A DNA stretch of 49,243 bases, taken from Sphingomonas ginsenosidimutans (GTDB lineage Bacteria; Pseudomonadota; Alphaproteobacteria; Sphingomonadales; Sphingomonadaceae). The stretch covers positions 1 through 49,243 of the forward strand of contig NZ_NWVD01000014.1 of assembly GCF_002374835.1 (NCBI RefSeq). The letters are read 5' to 3'. A program made the translations under genes and the position numbers. The notes below the pieces were generated by a model. It was not told the DNA's origin. It worked only from the letters and a program-made list of their open reading frames with translations, and searched no databases. Below, in pieces: positions 33,788 through 43,337 of the stretch (the stretch's first letter is position 1; the number at the start of each line of letters is the position of its first letter).

Positions 33788-35547
33788 GCCCCCACCCCCG
33801 CCGGCGCGCGAACCTGCACCACCTGCATCATCCCCGCGTGCATGTGGTACAGCATGTGGCAGTGGAACGCCCAGTCACCTTCGTTGGCGGTCACGTCCCA
33901 GCTCACCGTGCCGCCCGGCTGGACGATCACCGTATGCTTGCGCGGCGCATAAGCGCCATGCCCGGTGACCAGTTCGAAGAAATGACCGTGCAGGTGGATC
34001 GGGTGCCCCATCATTGTGTCGTTGACCAATGTCACGCGCACCCGCTCGCCCGCCAGGAAGGGGATCGGCGCCGTCACTTCCGACAGCTTGCGGCCGTCGA
34101 ACGACCACATGTAGCGTTCCATGTTGCCGGTCAGGTGGATTTCCAGCGACCGCGACGGCGCACGCACGTCGGGGTTGCGCTCCAGCGCGATCAGGTCGCG
34201 ATAAGTGAGGACGCGGTGCCCCGCATCCTCCAGGCCCTGTCCCGGATCGCCGGTACGGTCGACCGGCATGGGGGAGATGGTCTGTACCCCCGGCCCCTTG
34301 CGCACCCCCGGGGCGTTCGCGAATTCGCGCATGTCATGCTTCATCGCGCCCGCCGCCGGGGGCGCGCGATGAAGCATGCCCGACATCGCGCCATGGCCCA
34401 TCCCCGCCATCGCGCCGTGCGCCGACATGTCCATTCCCATGTCGCGCATCGTCGCCACCGGTCGCCGCCTCAGCGCCGGCACCGGGGCCACCATCCCCAC
34501 GCGCGGCGCCAGCGTGGCACGCGCCATGCCCGACCGGTCGACGCTTTCCCCCACCAGCGTATAGGCGTGATCCGCGTCGGGGGTGACGATCAGGTCGTAG
34601 GTTTCGGCGACGCCGATCTGCAGCTCGTCGACGTCCACCGGGCGCACGTTCATCCCGTCCGCCTGCACCACCGTCAGCGCAAGGCCCGGGATCCGCACGT
34701 TGAAGGTCGTCATCGCCGATGCGTTGATGACGCGCAGCCGCACCCGCTCGCCGGCGCGAAACAGCCCGGTCCAATTGTCGCGCGGGCCATGGCCATTGAC
34801 CAGATAGGTGTAGGTGGAACCGGTCACGTCCGCGATGTCGGTCGGGTCCATCCGCATCGCGCCCCACGCCAGCCGGTCCGCCAGCTTCTGGTCGCGGCCC
34901 GCCAGCAAACCGGCCAGCGTCTGCTGCTGGCGGTTGAAGTAACCGGCCTGCTGCTTCAGCTTCGCGAACAGGCGGTGCGGGTGAAGCGGCGTGTGATCGG
35001 ACAGCATGACGACATGCTCGCGATCGGCGCGCACCGGATCGTCGCCCTTGGGGTCGATGATGAGCGGCCCATACAGGCCCGATTGCTCCTGAAGCCCGGA
35101 ATGGCTGTGATACCAATAGGTGCCGGCCTGAACGACCGGGAATTCGTAGGTGAAGGTGCGCCGCTTCGCGATCCCAGGGAAGGAGACGCCCGGCACGCCA
35201 TCCATGTGCGAGGGCACCAGCAGCCCGTGCCAGTGCAGCGACGTCTCCTCGTCGAGCGCGTTTTCGACATGCAGCCGCACCGTCTGCCCTTCGCGCAGGC
35301 GGATCAGCGGCGCGGGGGCGCTGCCGTTGATGCCGATCGCATGGCCGGTGCGGCCGTCTATGGTCATCATCTGATGCGCGATACGCAGCCGGATATCCTC
35401 GCCCGATACCGTCGGTAACGTGGCGATGGTACCGACCCCCTCCGACACGCTCTGCGCCCAGCCCGGCCACCCTGCCAGCAGTGCCGCCCCGCCCCCGGCC
35501 ATACCGCCCCGGCGCAGCAGCTGGCGACGATCGAGAACCTGCGGCAT
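33784..35547 (-). CDS. copA: Multicopper oxidase CopA, copper resistance
   Basis: The 587-residue Tat substrate starts MPQVLDRRQLLRRGGMAGG. It has the multicopper oxidase ligands HWHGLLVPSHMDG, YWYHSHSGLQEQ, HPIHLHGHFFELV and the type 1/3 site WAFHCHMLYHMHAGMMQ. A methionine-rich insert (MRDMGMDMSAHGAMAGMGHG and following, about 395-430) is typical of CopA/PcoA and binds extra copper. It oxidises Cu(I) in the periplasm. I use the ATG at 35547, where the twin-arginine signal begins; the frame is open 30 codons upstream. It is cotranscribed with the damaged copB. Confidence 0.93.
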   Translation of the reverse strand: MPQVLDRRQLLRRGGMAGGGAALLAGWPGWAQSVSEGVGTIATLPTVSGEDIRLRIAHQMMTIDGRTGHAIGINGSAPAPLIRLREGQTVRLHVENALDEETSLHWHGLLVPSHMDGVPGVSFPGIAKRRTFTYEFPVVQAGTYWYHSHSGLQEQSGLYGPLIIDPKGDDPVRADREHVVMLSDHTPLHPHRLFAKLKQQAGYFNRQQQTLAGLLAGRDQKLADRLAWGAMRMDPTDIADVTGSTYTYLVNGHGPRDNWTGLFRAGERVRLRVINASAMTTFNVRIPGLALTVVQADGMNVRPVDVDELQIGVAETYDLIVTPDADHAYTLVGESVDRSGMARATLAPRVGMVAPVPALRRRPVATMRDMGMDMSAHGAMAGMGHGAMSGMLHRAPPAAGAMKHDMREFANAPGVRKGPGVQTISPMPVDRTGDPGQGLEDAGHRVLTYRDLIALERNPDVRAPSRSLEIHLTGNMERYMWSFDGRKLSEVTAPIPFLAGERVRVTLVNDTMMGHPIHLHGHFFELVTGHGAYAPRKHTVIVQPGGTVSWDVTANEGDWAFHCHMLYHMHAGMMQVVQVRAPAGVGA

Positions 35548-35667
35548 CTGTAGTTTCCCGAAAAACGCGCCCGCAATCGCCGGCAGCGACGCGCATGTAG
35601 AATGACGGGAAGATGACGGCCAGAGGCGTCGCATCACGCCGGATGAGAGGTACTTACCCGAACGCCA

Positions 35668-35694
35668 GACCGTTCGCCCCTCTCACGAACGGTC
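35668..35694. repeat. Perfect 9-bp inverted repeat between scoB and copA
   Basis: GACCGTTCG at 35668-35676 and its exact complement CGAACGGTC at 35686-35694 are separated by nine bases. The hairpin lies 24 bases past the scoB stop and about 120 bases before the copA start, on the same transcribed strand. No T tract follows on either strand, so a classical terminator is not evident. It could terminate scoB weakly or be an operator for copA. Confidence 0.5.
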
Positions 35695-35717
35695 GAAGGC
35701 GATCGACCGACCCGCCA

Positions 35718-36353
35718 TCACGCCAGATAATCGGCCGTCGTCTTGGCGCGCACTTCGTCCGCGGTGACCCCCGGCGCCAGTTCGATCAGGCGGAACGGCG
35801 ACTGGTGATCCGGCCGCTGGAACACCGCCAGGTCGGTGACGATCATGTCCACCACGTTGCGCCCGGTCAGCGGCAGCGTGCATTCGGGGATGAACTTCGG
35901 GCTGCCGTCCTTGGCGTTATGTTCCATGACGACGATGATCTTCTTGACCCCCGCGACCAAGTCCATCGCGCCGCCCATGCCCTTGATCATCTTGCCGGGG
36001 ATCATCCAGTTGGCGATGTCGCCGTTCTGCGCCACTTCCATCGCGCCCAGCACGGTCAGGTCGATGTGGCCGCCGCGGATCATCGCGAAGCTCTGCTCCG
36101 ATCCGAAATAGGCGCTTTGCGGTAGTTCGCTGATCGTCTGCTTGCCCGCATTGATCAGGTCGGCATCCACCTCGTCGTCATAGGGGAACGGGCCGATGCC
36201 CAGCATCCCGTTCTCCGACTGCAGCGTGACCGTCATCCCCTCGGGAATGTTGTTCGCCACCAGCGTCGGGATACCGATGCCCAGGTTGACGTAATAGCCG
36301 TCGCGCAGTTCCTTCGCCGCGCGTGCCGCCATGCCGTTGCGATCCCAACCCAT
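35718..36353 (-). CDS. scoB: 3-oxoacid (succinyl-CoA:acetoacetate) CoA-transferase subunit B
   Basis: The 211-residue subunit begins [19 protein letters not shown]. It carries [18 protein letters not shown], the catalytic glutamate in [12 protein letters not shown], and [19 protein letters not shown]. It completes the A/B pair with the gene at 37324-38034 to activate acetoacetate with succinyl-CoA. The ATG at 36353 shares one base with the stop of the acid phosphatase gene lying between the two subunit genes. The frame remains open upstream inside that gene, but homology starts at 36353. Confidence 0.95.
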   Translation of the reverse strand: MGWDRNGMAARAAKELRDGYYVNLGIGIPTLVANNIPEGMTVTLQSENGMLGIGPFPYDDEVDADLINAGKQTISELPQSAYFGSEQSFAMIRGGHIDLTVLGAMEVAQNGDIANWMIPGKMIKGMGGAMDLVAGVKKIIVVMEHNAKDGSPKFIPECTLPLTGRNVVDMIVTDLAVFQRPDHQSPFRLIELAPGVTADEVRAKTTADYLA

Positions 36354-37324
36354 CACTTCGCTCCTCCGGCGGGAACGCCATCGTCCCAGCGCCTGTCCTT
36401 CGGAAATGTCTCGTCCCACCCGGTGCCCAGCCCGGTGCCGTAGACGGGATTGGGCAGCACGAACCAGCCCGCCCCCCATTTCGCCCTGATCGCATCGACA
36501 CTGGCCAGCGCGCGGCGTCCCAGCGCGGGCGCCGGGCCGGGCGGGTTGAACAGGTCGGCGAAATCGCCCAGTTGGTCCCCAGCCATCGCCAGCACGCAGT
36601 AACGCGCCGCGATCGCCTGCCGCCGCCCGTCCTTGCCCGATGCGCCGTCGACATCGCCCTTCAGGAACAGCGTCTCGCCGTGCGTGAAGTCGCCCAGTCC
36701 GGCGTTCTTCAGCGCGCGGGCGGTATCGGCGGCGTGGGCGGCGGAGCGGTTGGTGTTGATGACCATCGTCACGCCCAGCGCACGCAGCGCCCGGAACGCG
36801 GCGACCGCACCGGGCAGCGGCGACACCTTGTCCGCGCCGCCTTGCTCCCAGCGATCCCACCGCTTCGGGTCGTATCCCTGCCCGGTGCGCGCGTCGTTAT
36901 ATTCGTAGCCCAGGTTCAGGACGACGGTCTCGTCCATGTCCAGCACCACCGCGGGCGGCAGGGTCCCGCAGGGCAGCATGTCCACCATCCCGGCGGTCGC
37001 GCCCGGCGCCAGCACCGCCGATCGCGGCCAGCGCGGCATCGTTCCCGCCGCGCGCTGGCTGGGCAGGCGGCCGCGCGCATCTCGCGCCTTGTCCAGCACG
37101 CCGCGCACGTAAGCGACCATGCCGTTATACGCCTGCTCCGACAGCGCCGCCGCCTCGGCCGATCCGTACAGATACGCCATGCCCGGCGGCACCAGATCGC
37201 CCGGCTTCTGCGCCTGTGTCAGCATGGTCACCGATGGCGGCTGCGGATCGGCGGGCGGCAGCGCGCGCGTCGCGCATCCTGCCAGCAGCGCCGCGACACC
37301 GATCAGACCAGCGGCCGCCCGCAT
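36353..37324 (-). CDS. e(P4)-family acid phosphatase / 5'-nucleotidase lipoprotein
   Basis: The 323-residue protein starts [19 protein letters not shown], a lipoprotein signal with the lipobox LLAGC, so it should be anchored in the outer membrane. The HAD phosphatase motifs are [18 protein letters not shown] (DMDE nucleophile), [11 protein letters not shown], and the late acidic motif [14 protein letters not shown]. This is the class C acid phosphatase pattern of Haemophilus e(P4), which dephosphorylates nucleotides outside the cell. The gene is inserted between scoA and scoB and overlaps both by one base. Confidence 0.88.
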   Translation of the reverse strand: MRAAAGLIGVAALLAGCATRALPPADPQPPSVTMLTQAQKPGDLVPPGMAYLYGSAEAAALSEQAYNGMVAYVRGVLDKARDARGRLPSQRAAGTMPRWPRSAVLAPGATAGMVDMLPCGTLPPAVVLDMDETVVLNLGYEYNDARTGQGYDPKRWDRWEQGGADKVSPLPGAVAAFRALRALGVTMVINTNRSAAHAADTARALKNAGLGDFTHGETLFLKGDVDGASGKDGRRQAIAARYCVLAMAGDQLGDFADLFNPPGPAPALGRRALASVDAIRAKWGAGWFVLPNPVYGTGLGTGWDETFPKDRRWDDGVPAGGAK

Positions 37325-38034
37325 CACGCCGCCTCGGGCCGCGGGCGCGTCATGCGGAATTCGATCTTCTTGTCGTACGGCGCGCCGACGATCATCCGCT
37401 TCACATAGATGCCGGGCAGATGGATGTGATCGGGGTCCAGGCTACCGACCGGCACCACCTCCTCCACCTCCGCGACGCACACCTTGCCCGCGGTCGCCAT
37501 CGGCTGGTTGAAGTTGCGTGCGGTCTTGCGGAAGATCAGGTTCCCGCTCTCGTCCGCCTTCCAGCCCTTGATGATCGACAGATCGGCGCGGATGCCGCGC
37601 TCCAGGATATATTCCTCCCCGTCGAAGGTCTTCACTTCCTTACCCTCGGCCACCAGCGTGCCGACGCCGGTCTTGGTGTAGAAGCCCGGGATGCCCGCGC
37701 CGCCCGCGCGGCACCGCTCCGCCAGCGTGCCCTGCGGGCAGAATTCCACCTCCAGCTCGCCCGACAGATACTGGCGTTCGAACTCCTTGTTCTCGCCGAC
37801 GTAGCTGGAGATCATCTTCTTCACCTGCCGCGTGCGCAGCAGCTTGCCCAGCCCCTCGCCGTCGATCCCGGCGTTGTTGCTGGCAATCGTCAGGCCCGTG
37901 GTGCCCGCCGCCTGGATCGCGTCGATCAGCCGTTCGGGGATGCCGCACAGCCCAAACCCGCCGGCGCAGATCGTCATCCCGTCGAACAGCAGGCCGTCGA
38001 GCGCCGCCGCGGCATCCGGATAGAGCTTCTTCAC
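37324..38034 (-). CDS. scoA: 3-oxoacid (succinyl-CoA:acetoacetate) CoA-transferase subunit A
   Basis: The 236-residue subunit has [53 protein letters not shown] and [19 protein letters not shown], all typical of subunit A. It starts with GTG at 38034, preceded by GGGAGG; an in-frame ATG further upstream lacks a ribosome site. Its stop overlaps the start of the e(P4)-type phosphatase gene, which separates it from scoB. Confidence 0.95.
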   Translation of the reverse strand: MKKLYPDAAAALDGLLFDGMTICAGGFGLCGIPERLIDAIQAAGTTGLTIASNNAGIDGEGLGKLLRTRQVKKMISSYVGENKEFERQYLSGELEVEFCPQGTLAERCRAGGAGIPGFYTKTGVGTLVAEGKEVKTFDGEEYILERGIRADLSIIKGWKADESGNLIFRKTARNFNQPMATAGKVCVAEVEEVVPVGSLDPDHIHLPGIYVKRMIVGAPYDKKIEFRMTRPRPEAA

Positions 38035-38118
38035 GCGCCTCACCCTCCCTAACTGCGGGGCACGACTAGCCGCGCGCCGCGCCCGCCGCAAGCGAAGCTG
38101 AACCGACTTTCAACTTCG

Positions 38119-38769
38119 TCAGAAATGCCCCGGCGCGATCTCCAGCGCGGCGCACAGTGCGTCCAGCGCCTGCCTTTCTCCCGTCACCTTAATCGCGATC
38201 ATCCCCAGTCCGGCGGCGGGTTTGCAGTTGATGCCCAGGTCATCCAGGTACACGCATCGCTCCGGCGCAACGCCCAGCGTCTGGCACATCATCGTGTAGA
38301 TGCGCGGGTCCGGCTTGCGGATGCCGACCTTGCTCGATTCGATCACATGGTCGAACCGCTCCAGCACCGCCGCCACTGCCGCGGCCTTCTCGATCGTCCG
38401 CGCCATTCCGGCCCCCTCGCCCGCAGGAACGTTGTTGGTGATGCAGCCGATCCGGTATCCCTCGCGCTTCAGCCAGTCGAGCGCATGGACCATGCCCGGG
38501 CGGATATCCCCCGCCAGCAGCGCCAGCACATCCTCCCCACGCAATTCGTGCCCCAGCGCGCGCGCCTCCTCGGCAAAGGCGCTGTCGAAGCCAGCCGCGT
38601 CGATCTCCGCCCGCTCGAACCTGGCCCAGGCATTGTCGTCCGGATTGGTCGCGTTGATCCGCCGCACCAGATCGTGCGGCAGCCCGCGTTCGCGCTCCAT
38701 GCGGTTGAACGCCTCGAACGGGGACGACGTGATGACGCCGCCGAAATCAAAGATCACGGTATCGCGCAT
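38119..38769 (-). CDS. HAD-superfamily hydrolase (subfamily IA, epoxide-hydrolase-N-terminus-like)
   Basis: The 216-residue protein opens RDTVIFDFGGVITSSPFEA, the FDFGGV nucleophile motif of the soluble-epoxide-hydrolase N-terminal phosphatase subgroup. It continues with the cap, YRIGCITNNVPAGEG (motif II), ESSKVGIRKPDPRIY (motif III lysine) and VYLDDLGINCKPAAGLG (motif IV). It is probably a small-molecule phosphatase; the substrate is unknown. It is transcribed alone or with the downstream sco genes and lies just after the lactonase gene. Confidence 0.88.
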   Translation of the reverse strand: MRDTVIFDFGGVITSSPFEAFNRMERERGLPHDLVRRINATNPDDNAWARFERAEIDAAGFDSAFAEEARALGHELRGEDVLALLAGDIRPGMVHALDWLKREGYRIGCITNNVPAGEGAGMARTIEKAAAVAAVLERFDHVIESSKVGIRKPDPRIYTMMCQTLGVAPERCVYLDDLGINCKPAAGLGMIAIKVTGERQALDALCAALEIAPGHF

Positions 38770-38803
38770 TGAAACTCCTTGAGGATCGGTTTGCCCGGCA
38801 GGG

Positions 38804-39724
38804 TCAGTATCGCAGGGTGAGGCCCGGCCGCGCCCAGCGCGTCTTCACCAGTTTCCCGCTGCCGGACAGCGTAATGTAGGCATCGCGCATGTCGTCCCCG
38901 CCGAAACAGATATTGGTGGTGAAGATGTCGGGTGTGGCGACGAACTCGACCAGCTCTCCGTCGGGCGAGATGACGCTGATCCCGCTTTCCCCGATCGTCG
39001 CGACGCAGATGTTGCCGCCCGCCTCCATCCCCAGCGAATCGAAGAACTTGTAGCCCGCGGGGCGGTACAGCGGGATGCCCGGTCCGCCCGGACCGGCATC
39101 GGGCGCGACCTTGCCCGGCGCCGTGACGTTGAACTTCATCAGCCGGCAGGTGTAGGTTTCCGCGGCGTACAGAACGCTGCCGTCCGGCGACAGACCGACG
39201 CCATTGGGGTTATTCGACGGGAACACCACTTCCTCGATGAAGCTGCCGTCCGCGTGCGCGTAGAAGATGCCGACGATGTCGTGGCAGCGCGCGGCGTAAT
39301 CGACCTTGCCGTGATCGGTGAACCAGAACCCGCCATGCGCATCGAACACGATATCGTTCGGGCCGCGCAGCGTGACGCCATGGTCGCCGCTCCTGTACAG
39401 CACCTCGACCGCGCCGGTTGCGGGGTCGATCCGCTCGATCCGTCCGCCCGAATAGTCTTTCGCGATGCCGTGCGGGGCCAGCATGTCGCCGCTCTCGACC
39501 CAGTCGAACCCGCCGTTGTTGCAGCAATACAGCATTCCGTCCGGCCCCAGTGCGAGGCCATTGGGGCCGCCACCCGGCTCCGCAACGGTCTGTTTGCTGC
39601 CATCGGGGCGGATCCGGGTGAGTTTCCCAGACGCGATCTCCACCAGGATAATGCTGCCGTCCGGCATCACCACCGGCCCTTCCGGGAAGCGCAACCCGTC
39701 CGCCACCAGCTCGAAGTCGGCCAT
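38804..39724 (-). CDS. SMP-30/gluconolactonase-family lactonase
   Basis: The 306-residue six-bladed propeller has the metal ligand regions LRFPEGPVVMPDGS, GGPNGLALGPDGMLYCCNN, LRGPNDIVFDAHGGFWFTD and FFDSLGMEAGGNICVATIG. The SMP-30 family opens sugar lactones using a divalent metal. I take the ATG at 39724, preceded by GAGGAGAGGG; the GTG one codon before is less likely. The gene is divergent from the ThDP enzyme gene with a short gap. The substrate is not determinable. Confidence 0.88.
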   Translation of the reverse strand: MADFELVADGLRFPEGPVVMPDGSIILVEIASGKLTRIRPDGSKQTVAEPGGGPNGLALGPDGMLYCCNNGGFDWVESGDMLAPHGIAKDYSGGRIERIDPATGAVEVLYRSGDHGVTLRGPNDIVFDAHGGFWFTDHGKVDYAARCHDIVGIFYAHADGSFIEEVVFPSNNPNGVGLSPDGSVLYAAETYTCRLMKFNVTAPGKVAPDAGPGGPGIPLYRPAGYKFFDSLGMEAGGNICVATIGESGISVISPDGELVEFVATPDIFTTNICFGGDDMRDAYITLSGSGKLVKTRWARPGLTLRY

Positions 39725-39813
39725 CACCCTCTCCTCACCTTATTGTCTTTGCACCACGATCGACCAACCGCCGCCCCTTCGCAAGGCTTGTCGATGCGGC
39801 TACACCATGCCGC

Positions 39814-41460
39814 ATGGAGAGCAAACGCACCGGCGGCCATGTTCTGGTCGACAATCTCGTCGCGCAAGGGTGCGACCGGATCTTCACCGTGCCGGGGGAA
39901 AGCTTCCTCGCGGTGCTCGATGCCCTGCACGATACGCCCGCGATCGACGTGGTGACGTGCCGCCAGGAAGGCGGCGTCACCTTCATGGCCTGCGCCGACG
40001 GGACGTTGACGCACCGTCCCGGCATCGCCTTCGTCACGCGCGGACCGGGGGCGACCAACGCCGCGATCGGCGTGCATGTCGCGATGCAGGATTCGCAGCC
40101 GATGATCCTGTTCATCGGCGACGTCGACCGCGCCACCCGCGACCGCGAGGCGTTTCAGGAGATCGACTTTACCGCGATGTTCGCACCGATCGCCAAATGG
40201 GCGGCGCGGATCGACGATGCGCGGCGCATCCCGGAATATGTCGCCCGCGCCTATGCCACCGCAATGAACGGCCGCCCCGGCCCGGTGGTGCTCGCGCTGC
40301 CCGAGGATATGTTGCTGGACGAGGTGGCCGCGGTCGACCGCGCCCGCGTCGAGCGCATCGCGCAGGCGGTGGACGCCGATGCGCTGGATCACCTGCGCGA
40401 CCTGATGGTCACCGCCGAACGTCCCGTCGCGATCGTCGGCGGGGCCGGCTGGGACGCGACCGCCGCAGGCGCCTTTGCCGTATGGGCCACCCATGCCGGC
40501 GTCCCCGTGGTCGCTGCATTCCGCAGGCAGGACGCCGTTCCCAACGACTGCCCCGCCTATGCCGGCAACCTGGGCTACGGCCCCAACCCCGCGGTGCTGG
40601 CGCACGTGCGGGAGGCGGACCTGTTGCTGGTGGTCGGCGCGCGACTGGGGGAGGCGACGACCGACGGCTACACGCTGGTAACGCCCGATCACCCAGGCCA
40701 GCGGCTGGTCCATGTCCATCCCGACCCGGACGAGCTTTACCGCACCTATGCCACCGATCTGGCAATCTGCGCCGGGATGGCGGAATTCGCCGAGGCGCTG
40801 CTGCCGATCGACGGACCGGTGGTGTCGCATACCGCCGCGGCGCACGATGCCTATCGCGAATGGACCACCGCCCGCCCCCGCGAAGGCGTGACCCTCGACC
40901 TTGGCCCGTGCGTCGCGGCGATGCGCGCGCGGTTGCCGGCGGACACGATCATCTGCAACGGCGCGGGCAATTTTTCCGGCTGGTGGCATCGTTACTGGCG
41001 CTATGCCGGGCCTGGGACCCAGTTGGCGCCGACCGCCGGGGCGATGGGCTATGGCGTGCCCGCCGCGGTCGCGGCGGCGCTGCGCCGGCCGGGGCGGATG
41101 GTCGTGGCGGTCGCGGGTGATGGCGATTTCCTGATGAACGGACAGGAACTGGCCACCGCGGTCCAGCATCGCGCCGACATGCTGGTGATCGTCGTCGACA
41201 ACGGCGCCTATGGCACGATCCGCATGCATCAGGAGCGCGAGTTTCCGGGTCGCCCGTGCGCCACGCAGCTCGCCAATCCGGACTTTGCCGCGCTCGCCCG
41301 CGCCTATGGCGGATGGGGGGAGACGGTTGAGACGACTGCCGCCTTCGCTCCCGCGCTGGACCGCGCGATGGAGCAGGCCGGACTGCGACTGCTCCATTGC
41401 AAGACCGATGTCGAGCAGATCACGGCCGGGACCACGCTGACCGCGATCCTCAACCGCTGA
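39814..41460 (+). CDS. Thiamine-diphosphate-dependent enzyme (acetolactate synthase-like)
   Basis: The 548-residue protein has the three-domain layout of the ThDP family. The N-terminal catalytic glutamate E52 is in TCRQEGGVTFMACADG, preceded by RIFTVPGESFLAVLDAL. A central domain follows, and the ThDP/Mg motif is VVAVAGDGDFLMNGQELAT to VDNGAYGTI. It resembles acetolactate synthase large subunits and related decarboxylases/ligases, but the genuine ilvB context (a regulatory subunit, ilvC) is missing. The reaction should be treated as unassigned. Confidence 0.85.
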   Translation: MESKRTGGHVLVDNLVAQGCDRIFTVPGESFLAVLDALHDTPAIDVVTCRQEGGVTFMACADGTLTHRPGIAFVTRGPGATNAAIGVHVAMQDSQPMILFIGDVDRATRDREAFQEIDFTAMFAPIAKWAARIDDARRIPEYVARAYATAMNGRPGPVVLALPEDMLLDEVAAVDRARVERIAQAVDADALDHLRDLMVTAERPVAIVGGAGWDATAAGAFAVWATHAGVPVVAAFRRQDAVPNDCPAYAGNLGYGPNPAVLAHVREADLLLVVGARLGEATTDGYTLVTPDHPGQRLVHVHPDPDELYRTYATDLAICAGMAEFAEALLPIDGPVVSHTAAAHDAYREWTTARPREGVTLDLGPCVAAMRARLPADTIICNGAGNFSGWWHRYWRYAGPGTQLAPTAGAMGYGVPAAVAAALRRPGRMVVAVAGDGDFLMNGQELATAVQHRADMLVIVVDNGAYGTIRMHQEREFPGRPCATQLANPDFAALARAYGGWGETVETTAAFAPALDRAMEQAGLRLLHCKTDVEQITAGTTLTAILNR

Positions 41461-41472
41461 CCAACCGACAGC

Positions 41473-41504
41473 AAAAGGGCCGCCCCGTGGTACGGAGCGG
41501 CCCC
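41473..41504 (-). terminator. Rho-independent terminator after the CsbD gene
   Basis: On the minus strand GGGCCGCTCCG pairs with CGGGGCGGCCC (41477-41487 with 41493-41503): eleven pairs with one T-G wobble, a TACCA loop, then TTTT. It lies between the convergent ThDP-enzyme and csbD-like genes, 35 bases after the csbD stop. The strong stem may also stop plus-strand transcripts, although no T tract follows there. Confidence 0.75.
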
Positions 41505-41538
41505 ATCCTTCCGGTGCGACCCGAAGGAAAACGACAAG

Positions 41539-41721
41539 TCAGATATCGTCGCCGAGCGCGCCCTTGACCTTGCCCTTGAACTGTTCGCCCTTGCCCTGCG
41601 CCTGCTGCGCCTGGCCCTCGGCCTTCAGGCTTTCGTCATGGTTGTGATCGCCAAGGGCTTCCTTCGCCTTGCCGACCATCTCGTTGACATTGCCCTTGAT
41701 CTTGTCGACCAGCTCGCCCAT
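41539..41721 (-). CDS. CsbD-family stress protein
   Basis: The 60-residue hydrophilic protein (MGELVDKIKGNVNEMVGKA at the start, GEQFKGKVKGALGDDI at the end) has the repeated KGxVxExxGKAKEALGD pattern of CsbD/YjbJ proteins, which accumulate under general stress and have no known biochemical activity. It is monocistronic with its own terminator and lies convergent to the ThDP-enzyme gene. Confidence 0.9.
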   Translation of the reverse strand: MGELVDKIKGNVNEMVGKAKEALGDHNHDESLKAEGQAQQAQGKGEQFKGKVKGALGDDI

Positions 41722-41797
41722 CGCCTTACTCCGTTACTGGCTGTTGAACCTATACAGCCAGAACGGCGGGCGACGCGGGTTGTTCCGCCAAAATGAC

Positions 41798-42802
41798 CTA
41801 GATCAAACCGGCCAAGGGGCTGGACGGGTCGGCATAGCGACGCTGCCCCATGCGCCCCGCGCGATAGCTCATTCGCCCCGCCTCCACCGCCGACTTCATA
41901 GCCGCGGCCATCAGCACCGGGTCCTTCGCCTCGGCGATGGCGGTGTTCATCAGCACCCCGTCGCAGCCCAGCTCCATCGCCACCGCCGCATCCGAGGCGC
42001 AGCCGACGCCGGCGTCGACCAGCACCGGCACGTTCGCGCCCTCCACGATCAGGCGGATCGTCACGCGATTCTGGATGCCCAGCCCCGAACCGATCGGCGC
42101 GCCCAGCGGCATGATCGCGACCGCGCCGGCTTCCTCCAGCTGCTTCGCCGCGATCGGATCGTCGACGCAATAGACCATCGGCTTGAAGCCTTCGCGCACC
42201 AGCACCTCGGTCGCCTTCAGCGTCTCGCGCATGTCGGGATAGAGCGTGCGCGCCTCGCCCAGCACCTCCAGCTTGACGAGGTCCCAGCCCCCCGCCTCGC
42301 GCGCCAGCCGCAAGGTACGGATCGCGTCGTCGGCGGTGAAGCAGCCGGCGGTGTTCGGCAGATAGGTGACCTTCTTCGGATCGATATAATCCGTCAGCAT
42401 CGGCGCGTTCGGATCGCTGACGTTGACGCGCCGCACGGCGACGGTGACGATCTCCGCGCCCGACGCCTCCAGCGCGGCGGCGTTCTGCGCGAAATCCCTG
42501 TACTTGCCGGTGCCGACGATCAGCCGCGACCGGAAGGTGCGCCCGGCGACGGTCCAGGTGTCCGCATCGTGATCGCCGCCGCCGACAAAGTGGACGATCT
42601 CCAGCTCGTCGCCGTCCTCGACGATCACCTGCGCTAGCGTGGAGCGCGGCACGACCTCCAGATTGCGTTCCACCGCGACCTTTTCGGGCACCAGCCCCAG
42701 CGACTGCGCCAGGTCCGCGATGGAAAGGCCGGCGTGCACGCGCTTGTGCTCGCCGTTCACGGTGATGGTGATGGTGCCGTCGCTGTGGGTCATGCGCGTC
42801 AT
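41798..42802 (-). CDS. thiG: ThiS-ThiG fusion: sulfur carrier and thiazole synthase
   Basis: Residues 10-76 form a ThiS ubiquitin-like fold ([19 protein letters not shown] to [12 protein letters not shown]). From about 82 onward it is Thi[52 protein letters not shown] with the Schiff-base lysine, and [17 protein letters not shown]. In separate ThiS the C-terminal GG is adenylated by ThiF and turned into a thiocarboxylate; here the GGG at 74-76 is internal. Processing after the GG, or a separate carrier, would be needed for normal chemistry. Either ATG 42802 or ATG 42793 could start. It is divergent from aroQ. Confidence 0.92.
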   Translation of the reverse strand: MTRMTHSDGTITITVNGEHKRVHAGLSIADLAQSLGLVPEKVAVERNLEVVPRSTLAQVIVEDGDELEIVHFVGGGDHDADTWTVAGRTFRSRLIVGTGKYRDFAQNAAALEASGAEIVTVAVRRVNVSDPNAPMLTDYIDPKKVTYLPNTAGCFTADDAIRTLRLAREAGGWDLVKLEVLGEARTLYPDMRETLKATEVLVREGFKPMVYCVDDPIAAKQLEEAGAVAIMPLGAPIGSGLGIQNRVTIRLIVEGANVPVLVDAGVGCASDAAVAMELGCDGVLMNTAIAEAKDPVLMAAAMKSAVEAGRMSYRAGRMGQRRYADPSSPLAGLI

Positions 42803-42854
42803 CTAGGGTCGCCGGGCGGGCGGGGCAACGTTGCGCTGCGCCGCGGACGGTGCG

Positions 42855-43301
42855 ATGGCTGCGCACATGAGCGATACCGTCTTCGTCCTCAACGGCCCGA
42901 ACCTGAACCTGCTCGGCACGCGCGAGCCGGAGATCTACGGCCACGACACGCTGGACGATATCGCCGGCGCGCTGGAGGACCGGGCGCGCGAACTGGGGCT
43001 GGCGATCGACATGCGCCAGTCCAACCACGAAGGGCATCTGGTCGACTGGCTGCACGAGGCGCAGGCATATGACGCACGCGCCGTGATCCTGAACGCCGGC
43101 GCTTTCACGCACACGTCGATCGCGGTGCACGACGCGATCAAATCGATCCGCACCCCGGTGATCGAGGTGCATCTGTCCAACCCGCACACGCGGGAGGAAT
43201 TCCGCCACACCTCGTTCGTGGGACGCGCGGCAAAGGGCAGTATCGCCGGGTTCGGCGCTTTGTCGTATATGCTCGCGCTTGAAGCAGCGGCCCGCTTCTG
43301 A
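42855..43301 (+). CDS. aroQ: Type II 3-dehydroquinate dehydratase
   Basis: The 148-residue protein has VFVLNGPNLNLLGTREPEIYG (active-site loop with Tyr), QSNHEGHLVDWLHEA, VILNAGAFTHTSIAVHDA and EVHLSNPHTREEFRHTSF, the complete signature of type II dehydroquinase in the shikimate pathway. The ATG at 42855 has GGACGG upstream; a second ATG at 42867 lacks one. It is followed by accB after 36 bases, an arrangement common in alphaproteobacteria. Confidence 0.95.
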   Translation: MAAHMSDTVFVLNGPNLNLLGTREPEIYGHDTLDDIAGALEDRARELGLAIDMRQSNHEGHLVDWLHEAQAYDARAVILNAGAFTHTSIAVHDAIKSIRTPVIEVHLSNPHTREEFRHTSFVGRAAKGSIAGFGALSYMLALEAAARF

Positions 43302-43337
43302 CAGGAGGCGCGCCCTAATCTAGGGGAATGGGGTCGC

